Source: Thermofilum sp. (GTDB taxonomy: Archaea > Thermoproteota > Thermoprotei > Thermofilales > Thermofilaceae). From it: a stretch of 39,317 bases of DNA. This document shows positions 25,915-33,824 of this stretch, one piece after another (position 1 is the stretch's first letter; each line of letters opens with the position of its first letter). Made by a program: the position numbers and the translations under genes. The DNA lies in contig JAJHRM010000008.1 in NCBI GenBank assembly GCA_020832965.1, positions 1-39,317 on the forward strand, in the 5' to 3' direction. The notes below the pieces were generated by a model. It had not been told where the DNA came from. It worked only from the letters and a program-made list of their open reading frames with translations, and ran no database searches.

Positions 25915-26368
25915 CCTATAAAGCCTCCACCCAAACTTACCTGCCAGTACGAAAACTTTTCAACTCAACCTCCTTAAAAAAGGTATTTTGTGAGAACAGC
26001 TCTCGACTTTTACAAAACCACCGTGATAATGAGCACCCAAACCTTATGTAGGATTTCCAGCACCTGGCGCGCGCATAGATTACGTTACATAGAAAAATCA
26101 CAGCACGTGCTGATTTCAAAGACGAGGCACTAGCGTGCCGATACCTCGCAGGGCATCCAAGCACGCATCCATGCATCATTGAAAGGACAGCACAGAACAA
26201 TAGAGACTGGTGCCCGCGAAATTCTAAAATCGGCAGAACGCTACCCAGAATAGAAAAAAAGCTGTAAAAATATGCAGCAAAGAAAGACATGTAGCCAAAA
26301 GGACCCACAACGAGGGGGCTACTTGACCTCGCGGAAAACCCACCCTACCAGCAACCTAGAAAAGTGGA
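25915..26368. other. Intergenic region with inverted repeats and a copy of a duplicated element
   Basis: No convincing protein gene lies in these 454 bases; a minus-strand frame at 25937-26308 lacks recognisable features and overlaps the duplicated element. It contains a perfect 12-bp palindrome CAGCACGTGCTG (26101-26112), a hairpin GGCAC-TAGC-GTGCC (26126-26139) inside flanking CGAGG/CCTCG (26123-26148), and the element at 26239-26340. The plus strand is rich in A and C. Confidence 0.55.
26239..26340 (+). repeat. Diverged intergenic element, copy A
   Basis: This 102-base segment is related to 29082-29185 on the same strand. Both begin CGCTACCCAG, and over the last 55 bases (26286-26340 and 29131-29185) 43 positions agree without gaps. 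A hairpin occurs at the same place in both with different bases (here GCTG/CAGC), and another near the end (CGAGG/CCTCG), hinting at a structured RNA. It lies 28 bases from the tRNA-His 3' end. No TATA box was seen for this copy. Confidence 0.6.
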
Positions 26369-26486
26369 GGCCCTGGCCGGGATCCTCGCCCAGCCGGTGT
26401 AACCGGCCGGGATTCGAACCCGGGTTCGCCGGCTTGCTGTGCATACGCTCCACAGGCCGGCGTGCTGCCACTACACCACCAGGGCC
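26369..26486 (-). tRNA. tRNA-His(GUG) with two introns, one in the T-arm/acceptor junction
   Basis: G-1 (26486) faces C73 (26369), the histidine identity pair, and GCCCTGG pairs with CCAGGGC. CCA is not encoded. A 15-nt intron (26449-26435) follows position 37; after removal the loop is CTGTGGA with stem CCGGC/GCCGG. A 30-nt intron (about 26406-26377) interrupts the 3' side of the T-arm and acceptor; it is bounded by direct repeats ATCCCGGCC, so its exact position is ambiguous over nine bases. The body without introns is 73 nt and canonical. A TATA box (about 26514-26525) lies upstream. Confidence 0.9.
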
Positions 26487-26666
26487 TCCGGTGCATGATT
26501 AATAGTCTTGTCGAAGTTTAAATTTTTTATGAACAGGAAGGGCTCGCTGTTTAAATGAAGACCGTGTATGATGAGGGGGTACTTCTTCCGGGTTTTTTTC
26601 CTTATGATCCTCAAATGTTGTTCCTGAATTAAGGTTAATGTAATAGTTTGGAAATAGTGTGGCATA

Positions 26667-26772
26667 TGGCGCCGGGGCCGGGATTCGAACCCGGGCACCC
26701 AGGAACGGGTAGTGGATCTCCATTGTGGCCTCTTTGGGCGTCCACCGCCTTAGTCCACTCGGCCACCCCGGC
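26667..26772 (-). tRNA. tRNA-Ser(GGA) with an intron in the anticodon loop
   Basis: GCCGGGG pairs with CCCCGGC, with discriminator G73 and an encoded CCA (26669-26667). A 17-nt long variable arm (TACCCGTTCCTGGGTGC) marks it as class II, and G73 favours Ser over Leu. Removing 17 nt (26739-26723) leaves loop CTGGAGA with stem GTGGA/TCCAC and anticodon GGA. The intron then lies between positions 32 and 33 (or 31 and 32), upstream of the usual 37/38 site. A TATA-like TTTTAATTTA lies upstream (about 26795-26804). Confidence 0.88.
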
Positions 26773-26857
26773 TAAGAATTATAAGGCTTTGGTAAATTAA
26801 AAGTTTTTCGCGCGTGGTGCATACATTTTTATTTTTTAAGCAGTAACGTAGTCATTA

Positions 26858-27625
26858 ATGGACAGGAAAAATGTTGTGATTGTTCTGGGTCCAGCTGGCT
26901 GCGGGAAGACCTCTCTCGTAGCAAGCTTTGGCAAGTGGATGGAGAGAACGCAGTTTATAAAGCCTGGCTACGTCAACTTAGACCCAGGGGCCACCTTTAC
27001 TCCCTATAAAGTCGACGTGGATATCAGGCGCTATGTTAAAGTAGAAGATGTAATGCTTCGTGAAAAGCTTGGCCCTAACGGTGCGCTGATAAGGAGCATT
27101 GAGATTGCCATGAACCACCTTGACGATGTTGTTCAGCGGATAAGTGCTTTAGAGCGGCCTTACATACTCATTGACACACCTGGGCAGATGGAGTTGTTTC
27201 TTTTCAGGAACTTTGGAGTTGATTTTGCAGAAAAAATGAGAAGTATTGGTAATTTGATCGGCATAGTTATTTTTGACCCCACGCTTGCTTCCCGCCCGCA
27301 AGATATCCTCTCGCTTAAGCTCTTAGCAACAATTGTCCAGTTACGCCTATGCATGGACGTTATCCCAGTGATAAGCAAGGGGGACCTAAATAGGGAGGCG
27401 AGAGAGAAGACTCTGAAGCTTTTGTCATGCCCCGAGTTGCTGGCGGAGGAAATAAAAACTGAGAGGGGGGTTCTAGGTGAGTTGTCTGAAAAAATCATCC
27501 AGGTACTAGACGAGTATAAGTTTGCCATGAGAATCCCTGTGGTTTCCTCGCTTACATGGGATGGTCTAGAAGAGCTTTACGACATGGTCCACGAAATTTT
27601 TTGTGCATGTGGTGACCTGACCTAG
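26858..27625 (+). CDS. GPN-loop GTPase (XAB1/PAB0955 family)
   Basis: A 255-residue dimeric GTPase. G1 GPAGCGKTS is at 12-20, the defining Gly-Pro-Asn insertion in LGPNGAL near residue 73, G3 DTPGQMEL near 107, and G4 SKGDL near 173. Eukaryotic relatives help import and assemble RNA polymerase II; the archaeal role is unclear. The TATA-like ATTTTTTAAGC (about 26830-26840) upstream of ATG 26858 gives a very short or absent leader. Confidence 0.93.
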   Translation: MDRKNVVIVLGPAGCGKTSLVASFGKWMERTQFIKPGYVNLDPGATFTPYKVDVDIRRYVKVEDVMLREKLGPNGALIRSIEIAMNHLDDVVQRISALERPYILIDTPGQMELFLFRNFGVDFAEKMRSIGNLIGIVIFDPTLASRPQDILSLKLLATIVQLRLCMDVIPVISKGDLNREAREKTLKLLSCPELLAEEIKTERGVLGELSEKIIQVLDEYKFAMRIPVVSSLTWDGLEELYDMVHEIFCACGDLT

Positions 27626-27677
27626 CACTCGCTGCGTGGTATCGAATATGGCGAGGCACGAGTGATCATGTGCGGCA

Positions 27678-28871
27678 TTAGGGCTCATCAAACGCAGCTT
27701 TCAATACTAGGTCTGAGAATAAGCCTTCTTCCACATTTTTTAGCGGCACTCCTATTTCGATAACTTTAGTCCTGCCGTAGCGACCAAGGCTGATTACTCT
27801 CGCGTTAATTATTCCTGACACGTCAAGCTCATTTAGTATATCAGTAACCCTTCTGCTGGTTACAGGTTCTATACCGATTTTAGCAACCAATTCTCTATAC
27901 TTGTCGTAGACTAAACCCGTAGTGATCGTCTTTACACTGCTGTCTCTGCTCAACAAGAACACCGCTGCCAAGACGAGCTTGACGTGCAGAGGCATAGTCT
28001 TGATTATGTCTACAGTTAGATTTTTCTCTATTTCATTCCGGGCCTTATCAACATGGATATCGGTTACTTGACTCGAGCGTTCTCTTTCGGCAATATCGGC
28101 TGCCTTAAGTAAAATGTCAAGTGCCAGCCTGCAGTCGCCATTTTGCCGGGCAGCTATGGCTGCAACTTTCTTGATGACTACATCGCTGACCACACCCTCA
28201 TTGAAGGCCTCCCCAGCTCTCTGCCTTAGTATGTCCTCCAGCTGCACTGCGTTGTAAGGTGGAAAGACTAGCTCTTCCTCGCCTAAACTGCTTTTAACCC
28301 TAGCGTCTAGAAACTCGGTAAACTTTAAATCGTTAGTTATACCTATCACGCTCACCTTCGTACTTGACAACTGCTCATTTATACGTGTGAGGTAATACAG
28401 CACATCATCACCGTTTCTCTTGACCAGATTATCCACCTCGTCCAAAACAACTATCAGTATCCTCCGCCGCTTTTCCAGCCCCAGCGTAATTCTCTTCATC
28501 ACTTCTCCCAGAGCGAGACCTGTGAAGGGGATCTTTATCCCGAGGAACTTTCCTAGTTCAGCAAGAACCCTGTAACTAGTATTATTCTGCCTGCAATTTA
28601 CGTACACGTATTCTATTCTACCGCCCCCCCTCTCCATCAACTTCCTGAGGACATGTTTGGTTACTGCTGTTTTTCCAGTACCTGTCAAGCCGTAAATGAA
28701 CACGTTAGAGGGACGGCTCCCGTTAATTGCAGGAGCGAGAGTAACAGCTAACCGCTTGACCTGCTCATCTCTATGAGGAAGCTCCTCAGGAACATAGTCA
28801 GGCAAGAGCTTCTCTCGATCCTTGTAGATCCTTGACCCCAGGTATTGCTCGAATATCTCCTCAACAGACAT
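27678..28871 (-). CDS. cdc6: Origin-binding initiator Cdc6/Orc1
   Basis: A 397-residue AAA+ initiator. Walker A GLTGTGKTAVTKH, Walker B VVLDEVDNLV, sensor 1 GITND and sensor 2 in NGDCRLALDILLKAAD are present, followed by a C-terminal winged helix (about 300-395) that binds origin boxes. It marks origins and loads MCM, whose gene is 10 kb away. Convergent with the GPN GTPase gene. The AT-rich stretch upstream (28872-29015) is a candidate origin, as initiator genes often adjoin one. Confidence 0.95.
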   Translation of the reverse strand: MSVEEIFEQYLGSRIYKDREKLLPDYVPEELPHRDEQVKRLAVTLAPAINGSRPSNVFIYGLTGTGKTAVTKHVLRKLMERGGGRIEYVYVNCRQNNTSYRVLAELGKFLGIKIPFTGLALGEVMKRITLGLEKRRRILIVVLDEVDNLVKRNGDDVLYYLTRINEQLSSTKVSVIGITNDLKFTEFLDARVKSSLGEEELVFPPYNAVQLEDILRQRAGEAFNEGVVSDVVIKKVAAIAARQNGDCRLALDILLKAADIAERERSSQVTDIHVDKARNEIEKNLTVDIIKTMPLHVKLVLAAVFLLSRDSSVKTITTGLVYDKYRELVAKIGIEPVTSRRVTDILNELDVSGIINARVISLGRYGRTKVIEIGVPLKNVEEGLFSDLVLKAAFDEP

Positions 28872-29030
28872 TATGCTTCTCCAATTGATCCAGTAGAACC
28901 AAGCCTTACATTATGCAAAAACTTGCGCAAAAAAGAAATTATAAAGATATGACTACTTTAAGACCACTTTTGTTAAGCAGCTTTTATGCACCAGAAAACT
29001 TATAAATTTAAATAAGCGTGCTCCCCCGTC
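28872..29030. promoter_or_regulatory. AT-rich region upstream of cdc6; promoter and possible origin
   Basis: The region between cdc6 and copy B of the duplicated element is AT-rich and includes a TTGCGCAA palindrome (about 28923-28930) and a strong plus-strand TATA tract (TATAAATTTAAATA, about 28999-29012). I found no clear origin-recognition-box repeats of the Sulfolobus type, so an origin is suggested by position only. Confidence 0.3.
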
Positions 29031-29035
29031 ACCTC

Positions 29036-29185
29036 GGGGATAGTTTTTGCTGGAGGGCTAGTAGCCTTCTGCGCGCACTAGCGCTACCCAGAGTGGAAGG
29101 AGAGCTCTCAAGGAGCTCGCACAGAGAAGAAACATAGAGCCCAGAGGACGTTTAACGAGGAGGCTACTCGAGCTCGCGGAAAACC
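29036..29185 (+). ncRNA. Probable structured transcript containing duplicated element, copy B
   Basis: A TATA tract (about 28999-29012) predicts a start near 29030-29036. The segment then contains a 7-bp hairpin GAGGGCT-AGT-AGCCTTC (29053-29069), GAGCTC repeats forming a hairpin (29102-29118), and an end CGAG/CTCG hairpin. Positions 29082-29185 are related to 26239-26340. The following tRNA-Glu has its own TATA box, so this is a separate unit. It has no coding frame or known RNA signature. It may be a small RNA family with two members. Confidence 0.45.
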
Positions 29186-29231
29186 ACCAAAAGATTTAAA
29201 CCCCAATAAATAACCAAACCCTTGGAGGGGG

Positions 29232-29325
29232 GCCCCGGTCGTCTAGCCCGGTCAACCTGCACGGCCGACAGGATACCGGCCTTTCGAGCCGAAGATCCCG
29301 GGTTCAAATCCCGGCCGGGGCACCA
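29232..29325 (+). tRNA. tRNA-Glu(UUC) with a D-loop intron
   Basis: GCCCCGG (29232-29238) pairs with CCGGGGC (29315-29321), then A73 and an encoded CCA. The anticodon loop CTTTCGA is uninterrupted, giving UUC. A 16-nt insert (about 29253-29268, ambiguous by two bases because of a CA repeat) splits the D-loop; without it the D-arm is GTCT AGCCCGGTCA GGAT. The anticodon stem has a C27-A43 mismatch at its outer pair. TATA-like GATTTAAACC lies upstream (29195-29203). Confidence 0.9.
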
Positions 29326-29353
29326 GAACACGCTTTGCCGTAAGCCTAAGCAT

Positions 29354-30100
29354 TCACTTTTTCTCAAGAAGACCAACGCTGGCTCTTATAAGCCCGAAAA
29401 GGACGCGAAGATCCCTCTTTGAAAACCTAGTCTCACTCATAAGTCTTCTCAATGATAGGTTTAGCCTCTCCCGCTCGACGTCACTGTAACCTAGTATTGA
29501 TGCAAGCTTGTCCAGGTGCTTGAAGAAAGCTTCAACCTCTTGCCTTGATGGTCTCTCAATTTCAGCCTCACGTACATGGTATTTATTATAGATTTCGTAG
29601 AAGAGGATCACTGCGGCATGCGATGCGTTGAGCGATGGATAAGCAGGGTTTGCCTCTATATGGACCACTAAGTCGCACAGCGAGAGCTCCTGCCTAGAGA
29701 GCCCCCAGTCTTCCCTGCCTATAACAATCAGCTTGGACCCTGTAGATTCGGCAAGCAGAGTCGCCATTTCAGAGGGTGAAATATACCTCCTCAAAGGTTG
29801 CTCGCCCTTGATCCCTGTTGAGCATACTACAACGTCGTGCTGCTCTATGAGATCCATGAAGCTTTCCACAATTTCGGCTTTTTCCACCACGTCTACCGCA
29901 TGCATTGCATATTTTCGGCTCTCTAGCCCAACCGTGCATCTGGGACTTACTAGGTAAAGCTTCTCAAGGCAAAAGTTCTTCATTGCTCGGGCAATGTAGC
30001 CTATGTTTTGCTCGTAGAGGGGCTGAACAAACGCCACTGAGACCTCCTTCGAAATGCGCTCACAGGGGGGTGGTGACTCCTGCCTCTTAGAGCTTTCCAC
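29354..30100 (-). CDS. SpoU/TrmH-family RNA 2'-O-methyltransferase, TrmJ-like
   Basis: A 248-residue SPOUT enzyme. Motif 1 VQPLYEQNIGYIARAMKNF, motif 2 IVIGREDWGLS and motif 3 PSLNASHAAVILFYEIYNKY form the knotted SAM site. A helical C-terminal tail (about 175-248) matches TrmJ relatives, which methylate position 32 of tRNAs. Which tRNA position is modified here is inferred. GTG 30100 is the start; a palindromic TATA box centred at 30128 places the transcript start a few bases away. It diverges from the DUF2070 gene. Confidence 0.9.
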   Translation of the reverse strand: MESSKRQESPPPCERISKEVSVAFVQPLYEQNIGYIARAMKNFCLEKLYLVSPRCTVGLESRKYAMHAVDVVEKAEIVESFMDLIEQHDVVVCSTGIKGEQPLRRYISPSEMATLLAESTGSKLIVIGREDWGLSRQELSLCDLVVHIEANPAYPSLNASHAAVILFYEIYNKYHVREAEIERPSRQEVEAFFKHLDKLASILGYSDVERERLNLSLRRLMSETRFSKRDLRVLFGLIRASVGLLEKK

Positions 30101-30122
30101 GAGCTTATGGAAAAATCCTTGC

Positions 30123-30134
30123 TAAAATATTTTA
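30123..30134. promoter_or_regulatory. Palindromic TATA box between divergent genes
   Basis: TAAAATATTTTA is a perfect 12-base palindrome centred between GTG 30100 (28 bases) and ATG 30158 (29 bases). It is the only TATA-like sequence in the 57-base gap and is correctly spaced for both leaderless genes, so one box probably serves both directions. Confidence 0.6.
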
Positions 30135-30157
30135 AGCCTCATTAGGGTCAGAGACCC

Positions 30158-31783
30158 ATGGTCGGGGACCACTTTGAGGGTTTCAGGAGTAGCTATAAGT
30201 GGCTGATCAGGCTACCGAGGACCAGCATTTTGCTTACTGCAGCTCTTATCCTCGGAGCTACCTCACTAGCTTTTTCTTGGTCAATGAATCTCAGCCTTCT
30301 CGACCTCATTAAGTCTCTTATCCTGGGACTCCTCCCGCCAGCGTACCTGCACCTCCTCGGTAGGAAAGTGTTCACGTTTAGGAGGAGCCTTGGTTTGTTT
30401 CTCACGTTCCTGGTTTTTCTCCCGATATCACTCCTTGTTGGAAAGACTCCTATTTACGCCACGTTATTTGAGTTTTTCCTGGGATTTTTACTCACAATCG
30501 CTGTCTACAGCGTTTATAAAGGATTTGTCTACTTTGTTCTCCACCTTGCTCTTATACACATTCTAGGCCTGGACATAAAGCTACATTATGGGTTAGCAGC
30601 CTTCTACGCTGCCTCATTACTCACCTTTATAATCATTGATGGCAGGATAAGGAAAGTTGCAGGTGTGAGTGGCATAGGGTTCCTGGAGTCTTTTCTGAGG
30701 TACGTCCTCTCAGGCGAGCAGGCTGACGTTGAGTATTACCTGGAAAGAATCTCCACGGAGAGAACTCTTCCCGTACACATCTACTCGTTCTTTAGTAACG
30801 GTGAAGAGCTTGGTCGGTTAGTGGTGTCCACAATCCACCCCGGACCCCTGAGAACTCTAGGCAGCAGTACTCTCCCTCAACTAGTTAGGCAATGTTCCAG
30901 GACGCCTCTCCTCTTTCTGAAGGCTCCCTGTGCCCACTCCGAGAACCTACCAACAGTCAAGGCAGCCCGGAGAGTAGCAAGGACAATATGCAACGCAAAT
31001 ACCACGCCACAGTCAAGCCGAGCCTGTGTAGGAGCAAGCGACATAGACATCCTGGGAATCATAGTCTTAGACTTTGAGGGGCTGCCCCGACTCGCATTTC
31101 TCGACCCAAGAGTCATAATGGAGGATCTTCCGCACCGGGTATCAGAGCTTTCACTCGAAGAACTAAACACTGTAACCGTCGACGCGCACAACATGATTGC
31201 CCCAGGCTTCCTAAAGATCGACAACAGCCAGGAAGATGAAGTAGCCAAGATAATAGCCTCCCTGAAAACGGCTACTGAGAATAAGATAGCCGAAGGAAGA
31301 ATCCTTGCAGGCTTCTCAAACATAAACTACTCGGACAATATAACGATTGGTCCAGCAGGGATAACCTGTGCAGCAATGGATATCGGTGGAAAAAGGTTAC
31401 TGGTGATAAGCTTCGACGGAAACAACATGGAGCTGGACTTCAAGGCTAGGCTACTAACCAGGCTTAATAAAATAGCTGATGCAGTCTTGGTGACAACGAC
31501 AGACACACACATCTATACCGGGCTATATCGGGGGAGAGACTATTACCCTGTAGGCTGGTTCAACCCCGAGAAAGTCATGGAAAAGACACTAAAATGCGCC
31601 GAGGACGCCCTAGCATCCATGCGGGAAGCTAGCGTCGGCTACTGGGCCATCCCGGTCAAGGACAAGTTCATGGACGGTGAGAAACTTAACAGGATATCGA
31701 CGGCTACAAGGAAAAATACCCGAGATGGATTATTCCTAGTGCTACTCGCTTTAGCTATCTCGTTGTCGCTGCTGCTCCTTTAA
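30158..31783 (+). CDS. DUF2070 family archaeal membrane protein
   Basis: A 541-residue protein. About six or seven hydrophobic segments fill residues 25-170, followed by a large soluble domain (about 185-515) with conserved His-Pro-Gly-Pro (STIHPGPLRTLGSS), DAHNMIAPG, AGITCAAMD and VTTTDTHIYTG motifs, suggesting a metal-dependent hydrolase-like site. A final membrane helix closes the chain (GLFLVLLALAISLSLLLL). The function is unknown; the family is restricted to archaea. ATG 30158 is leaderless from the palindromic TATA box. The last 33 bases overlap the convergent porB gene. Confidence 0.88.
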   Translation: MVGDHFEGFRSSYKWLIRLPRTSILLTAALILGATSLAFSWSMNLSLLDLIKSLILGLLPPAYLHLLGRKVFTFRRSLGLFLTFLVFLPISLLVGKTPIYATLFEFFLGFLLTIAVYSVYKGFVYFVLHLALIHILGLDIKLHYGLAAFYAASLLTFIIIDGRIRKVAGVSGIGFLESFLRYVLSGEQADVEYYLERISTERTLPVHIYSFFSNGEELGRLVVSTIHPGPLRTLGSSTLPQLVRQCSRTPLLFLKAPCAHSENLPTVKAARRVARTICNANTTPQSSRACVGASDIDILGIIVLDFEGLPRLAFLDPRVIMEDLPHRVSELSLEELNTVTVDAHNMIAPGFLKIDNSQEDEVAKIIASLKTATENKIAEGRILAGFSNINYSDNITIGPAGITCAAMDIGGKRLLVISFDGNNMELDFKARLLTRLNKIADAVLVTTTDTHIYTGLYRGRDYYPVGWFNPEKVMEKTLKCAEDALASMREASVGYWAIPVKDKFMDGEKLNRISTATRKNTRDGLFLVLLALAISLSLLLL

Positions 31784-32662
31784 AAGCCTAACGATGGACT
31801 CCCACTGTGCATCCACGAGCCTCTGAATCTCTTCAACGTCCTCGTCTTTTAGATGTGCAAATCTCCCCTGCAGCTTTAAGTATTCCCTTACAGGTTTCCT
31901 CTTATTCTTGTCGACTAGGTTCTTGCTGGGACCCGTCAAGCTGAACCTTCCGTGGTCAACCTCGTAGAGGACCCACATGCCGGTCTCCACAGCTAAGCGG
32001 GCAACCCTCACTGTTAGGCTTGAGTCGTATCTCCAGCCGGGTGGACAGGGGGAGAGAGCGTGTATGTACTTTAACCCGTCCCCAATTCTCGAAGCCTTCC
32101 TTATCTTCTCATAGAGATCGTTTGGATAGGCTGGGTTTATAGTGGCGACGTACGGAACCCTGTGGGAAGCCATAATGGAGGGGACGTCTTTCTTGAAGCT
32201 AGGATTGCCTAGCGGAGTCGTAGTTGTCCAGGCCTTGTAGGGTGTACTGCCTGACTTCTGTATGCCCGTATTCATGTAGGCCTCATTGTCATAACAAATG
32301 TAGATAATGTTGTGTCCCCTCTCAGCAGCTCCGCTTAAAGCCTGAATACCTATGTCGACCGTGCCACCGTCGCCAGCCCACACAACGACGTTCGCGGTTC
32401 TTCCAAGCTTGTCTAGCGCCTCAATCATTCCCGAGGCAGCCGCAGCACTGGCAGCGAATGCTATGTGGAGAACCGGGACCTTGAAGGCGGACTTTGGATG
32501 CGGCCCTGCTATCACGCTTGTACAGCAAGCTGGTATAACAAGGTAAGTGTTAGGCCCCAGAGCCTTTAGCACGTGTCTAAGTAGCAGTGCTGCGCCACAC
32601 CCTGGACAGGACGCATGACCCTTAAGCAGGTATTCTTCCTTTGGGTACATCCTGTGCGACAT
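31751..32662 (-). CDS. porB: Pyruvate:ferredoxin oxidoreductase beta subunit
   Basis: A 303-residue thiamine diphosphate subunit. KGHASCPGCGAA supplies C19 and C22 and PACCTSV and SPCPPGW the other iron-sulfur ligands. The TPP motif is GDGGTVDIGIQALSGA ending in YDNEAYMNTG, and KSGSTPYKAWTTTTPLG is typical of pyruvate-type enzymes. The complex oxidises pyruvate to acetyl-CoA and reduces ferredoxin, or runs in reverse. ATG 32662 directly follows the porA stop. The 3' end overlaps the DUF2070 gene by 33 bases. Confidence 0.93.
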   Translation of the reverse strand: MSHRMYPKEEYLLKGHASCPGCGAALLLRHVLKALGPNTYLVIPACCTSVIAGPHPKSAFKVPVLHIAFAASAAAASGMIEALDKLGRTANVVVWAGDGGTVDIGIQALSGAAERGHNIIYICYDNEAYMNTGIQKSGSTPYKAWTTTTPLGNPSFKKDVPSIMASHRVPYVATINPAYPNDLYEKIRKASRIGDGLKYIHALSPCPPGWRYDSSLTVRVARLAVETGMWVLYEVDHGRFSLTGPSKNLVDKNKRKPVREYLKLQGRFAHLKDEDVEEIQRLVDAQWESIVRLLKEQQRQRDS

Positions 32663-33820
32663 CTACCTCACCCACCAAATTGTTTTACCCATGTTTTTGG
32701 GAGCCTCCCTAACCATCCCCACGAAGTCCTCAGCATACACGTCGGTGCCTCCTACGCCGACCACATAGTCGACTATTCCCACGTTAAGCCCTCTTGAGGC
32801 AATGAGCGAGGCAAAGTCTAGACCTATAGGGGACATGCTTCCAAACGCAGAGGACCTGGCTGCGATAACTATTGCTTTGACACCCTCGAGAGCTCTGGAC
32901 AACTCGTTGTATGGGAATGGTCTGTACACCCAGAGCTTTAGTGCCCCCACTTTTTCACCCTCTCTGCGTAAAATGTCAACGGCCCTGAGGGCTTCCCCCA
33001 TTATAGACCCTATACCAATGATCATTGTTTCTGCATCGTCACACCTATAGCACTCATACGTCCCTGAGTAGTCACGCCCAGCATGCTTTGCGTACCTGCT
33101 TGCTGCCTCCTTGAATGCCCCTAGAACTTTTTCAGATGCCTCCCTCATAGCATACCTGACTTCGAGGTACTCAGGTGGGTAAGCAAGGTTTCCATGGGAC
33201 GCAGGCTCATCACTGCTTAAAAGCGGTTTAAATGATCTCTTAGGAGGTAAGACCTTTGCAGCCTCCTCCTTGCCCAGCACGTATACCGGCTCGTATGTAT
33301 GGCTAACCTCGAAGGCGTCCCAGCTAACGCATGACGGCAAAAGCACGTTCTGGTTTTCCGACACAGAAAACGCGATGAGGAGTAGATCGTAAACTTCCTG
33401 AGCATTTGAAGCAAAGAAGAGGTTCCACCCGCTATCCCTCATAGTGTAGAAATCCGCGTGCTCGCTCCAAATACTCCACGGTGGACCCAGGGCACGCGTC
33501 ACTAGCCCCATGACTATTGGTAGTCTAGCACCAGAAGCCCACCATACAACCTCGTACATGTATAGTAGACCCTGCGCACTCGTCGCTGTAAATGTCCTCG
33601 CGCCCACGCTGGCTGCTCCAATAAGCGCAGCCATGGCACTATGCTCGGACTCTACACGCACGAACTTGGCGTTTAACTCGCCAGAGGCAATAAAGTCAGC
33701 TATCTTCTCGATGACTGTTGTTTGAGGCGTTATGGGGTATGCAGAAACAACATCCACGTCTGCGTCCCTCACAGCATGCCCAGCCGCATAGTTGCCCGTA
33801 AGTAAAAGCTTAACAGCCAT
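32663..33820 (-). CDS. porA: Pyruvate:ferredoxin oxidoreductase alpha subunit
   Basis: A 385-residue subunit with the pyrimidine-binding domain at the start (VDVVSAYPITPQTTVIEKI), VRVESEHSAMAALIGA with the catalytic Glu region, and TATSAQGLLYMYE. A middle transketolase C-like domain contains ETMIIGIGSIMGEA and GALKLWVYRPFPYNE. The length is normal for the four-subunit archaeal type. It lies 4 bases after porD and abuts porB. Confidence 0.93.
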   Translation of the reverse strand: MAVKLLLTGNYAAGHAVRDADVDVVSAYPITPQTTVIEKIADFIASGELNAKFVRVESEHSAMAALIGAASVGARTFTATSAQGLLYMYEVVWWASGARLPIVMGLVTRALGPPWSIWSEHADFYTMRDSGWNLFFASNAQEVYDLLLIAFSVSENQNVLLPSCVSWDAFEVSHTYEPVYVLGKEEAAKVLPPKRSFKPLLSSDEPASHGNLAYPPEYLEVRYAMREASEKVLGAFKEAASRYAKHAGRDYSGTYECYRCDDAETMIIGIGSIMGEALRAVDILRREGEKVGALKLWVYRPFPYNELSRALEGVKAIVIAARSSAFGSMSPIGLDFASLIASRGLNVGIVDYVVGVGGTDVYAEDFVGMVREAPKNMGKTIWWVR

Positions 33821-33824
33821 AGCT

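Noticed and set aside
25937..26308. Minus-strand frame of 123 codons with a hydrophobic start
   Set aside because: No family signature or ribosome site seen, and it runs across the duplicated element and inverted repeats. Copy B has no equivalent frame.
26568..26624. ATGATGA followed by CTGA resembling a C/D sRNA
   Set aside because: The boxes are too far apart, no D' is present, and a T7 run lies between them.
26555..26632. Short 25-codon frame between tRNA-His and tRNA-Ser
   Set aside because: Its ATG is within a few bases of the only TATA-like box, so it would not be in a transcript from it; no recognisable protein.
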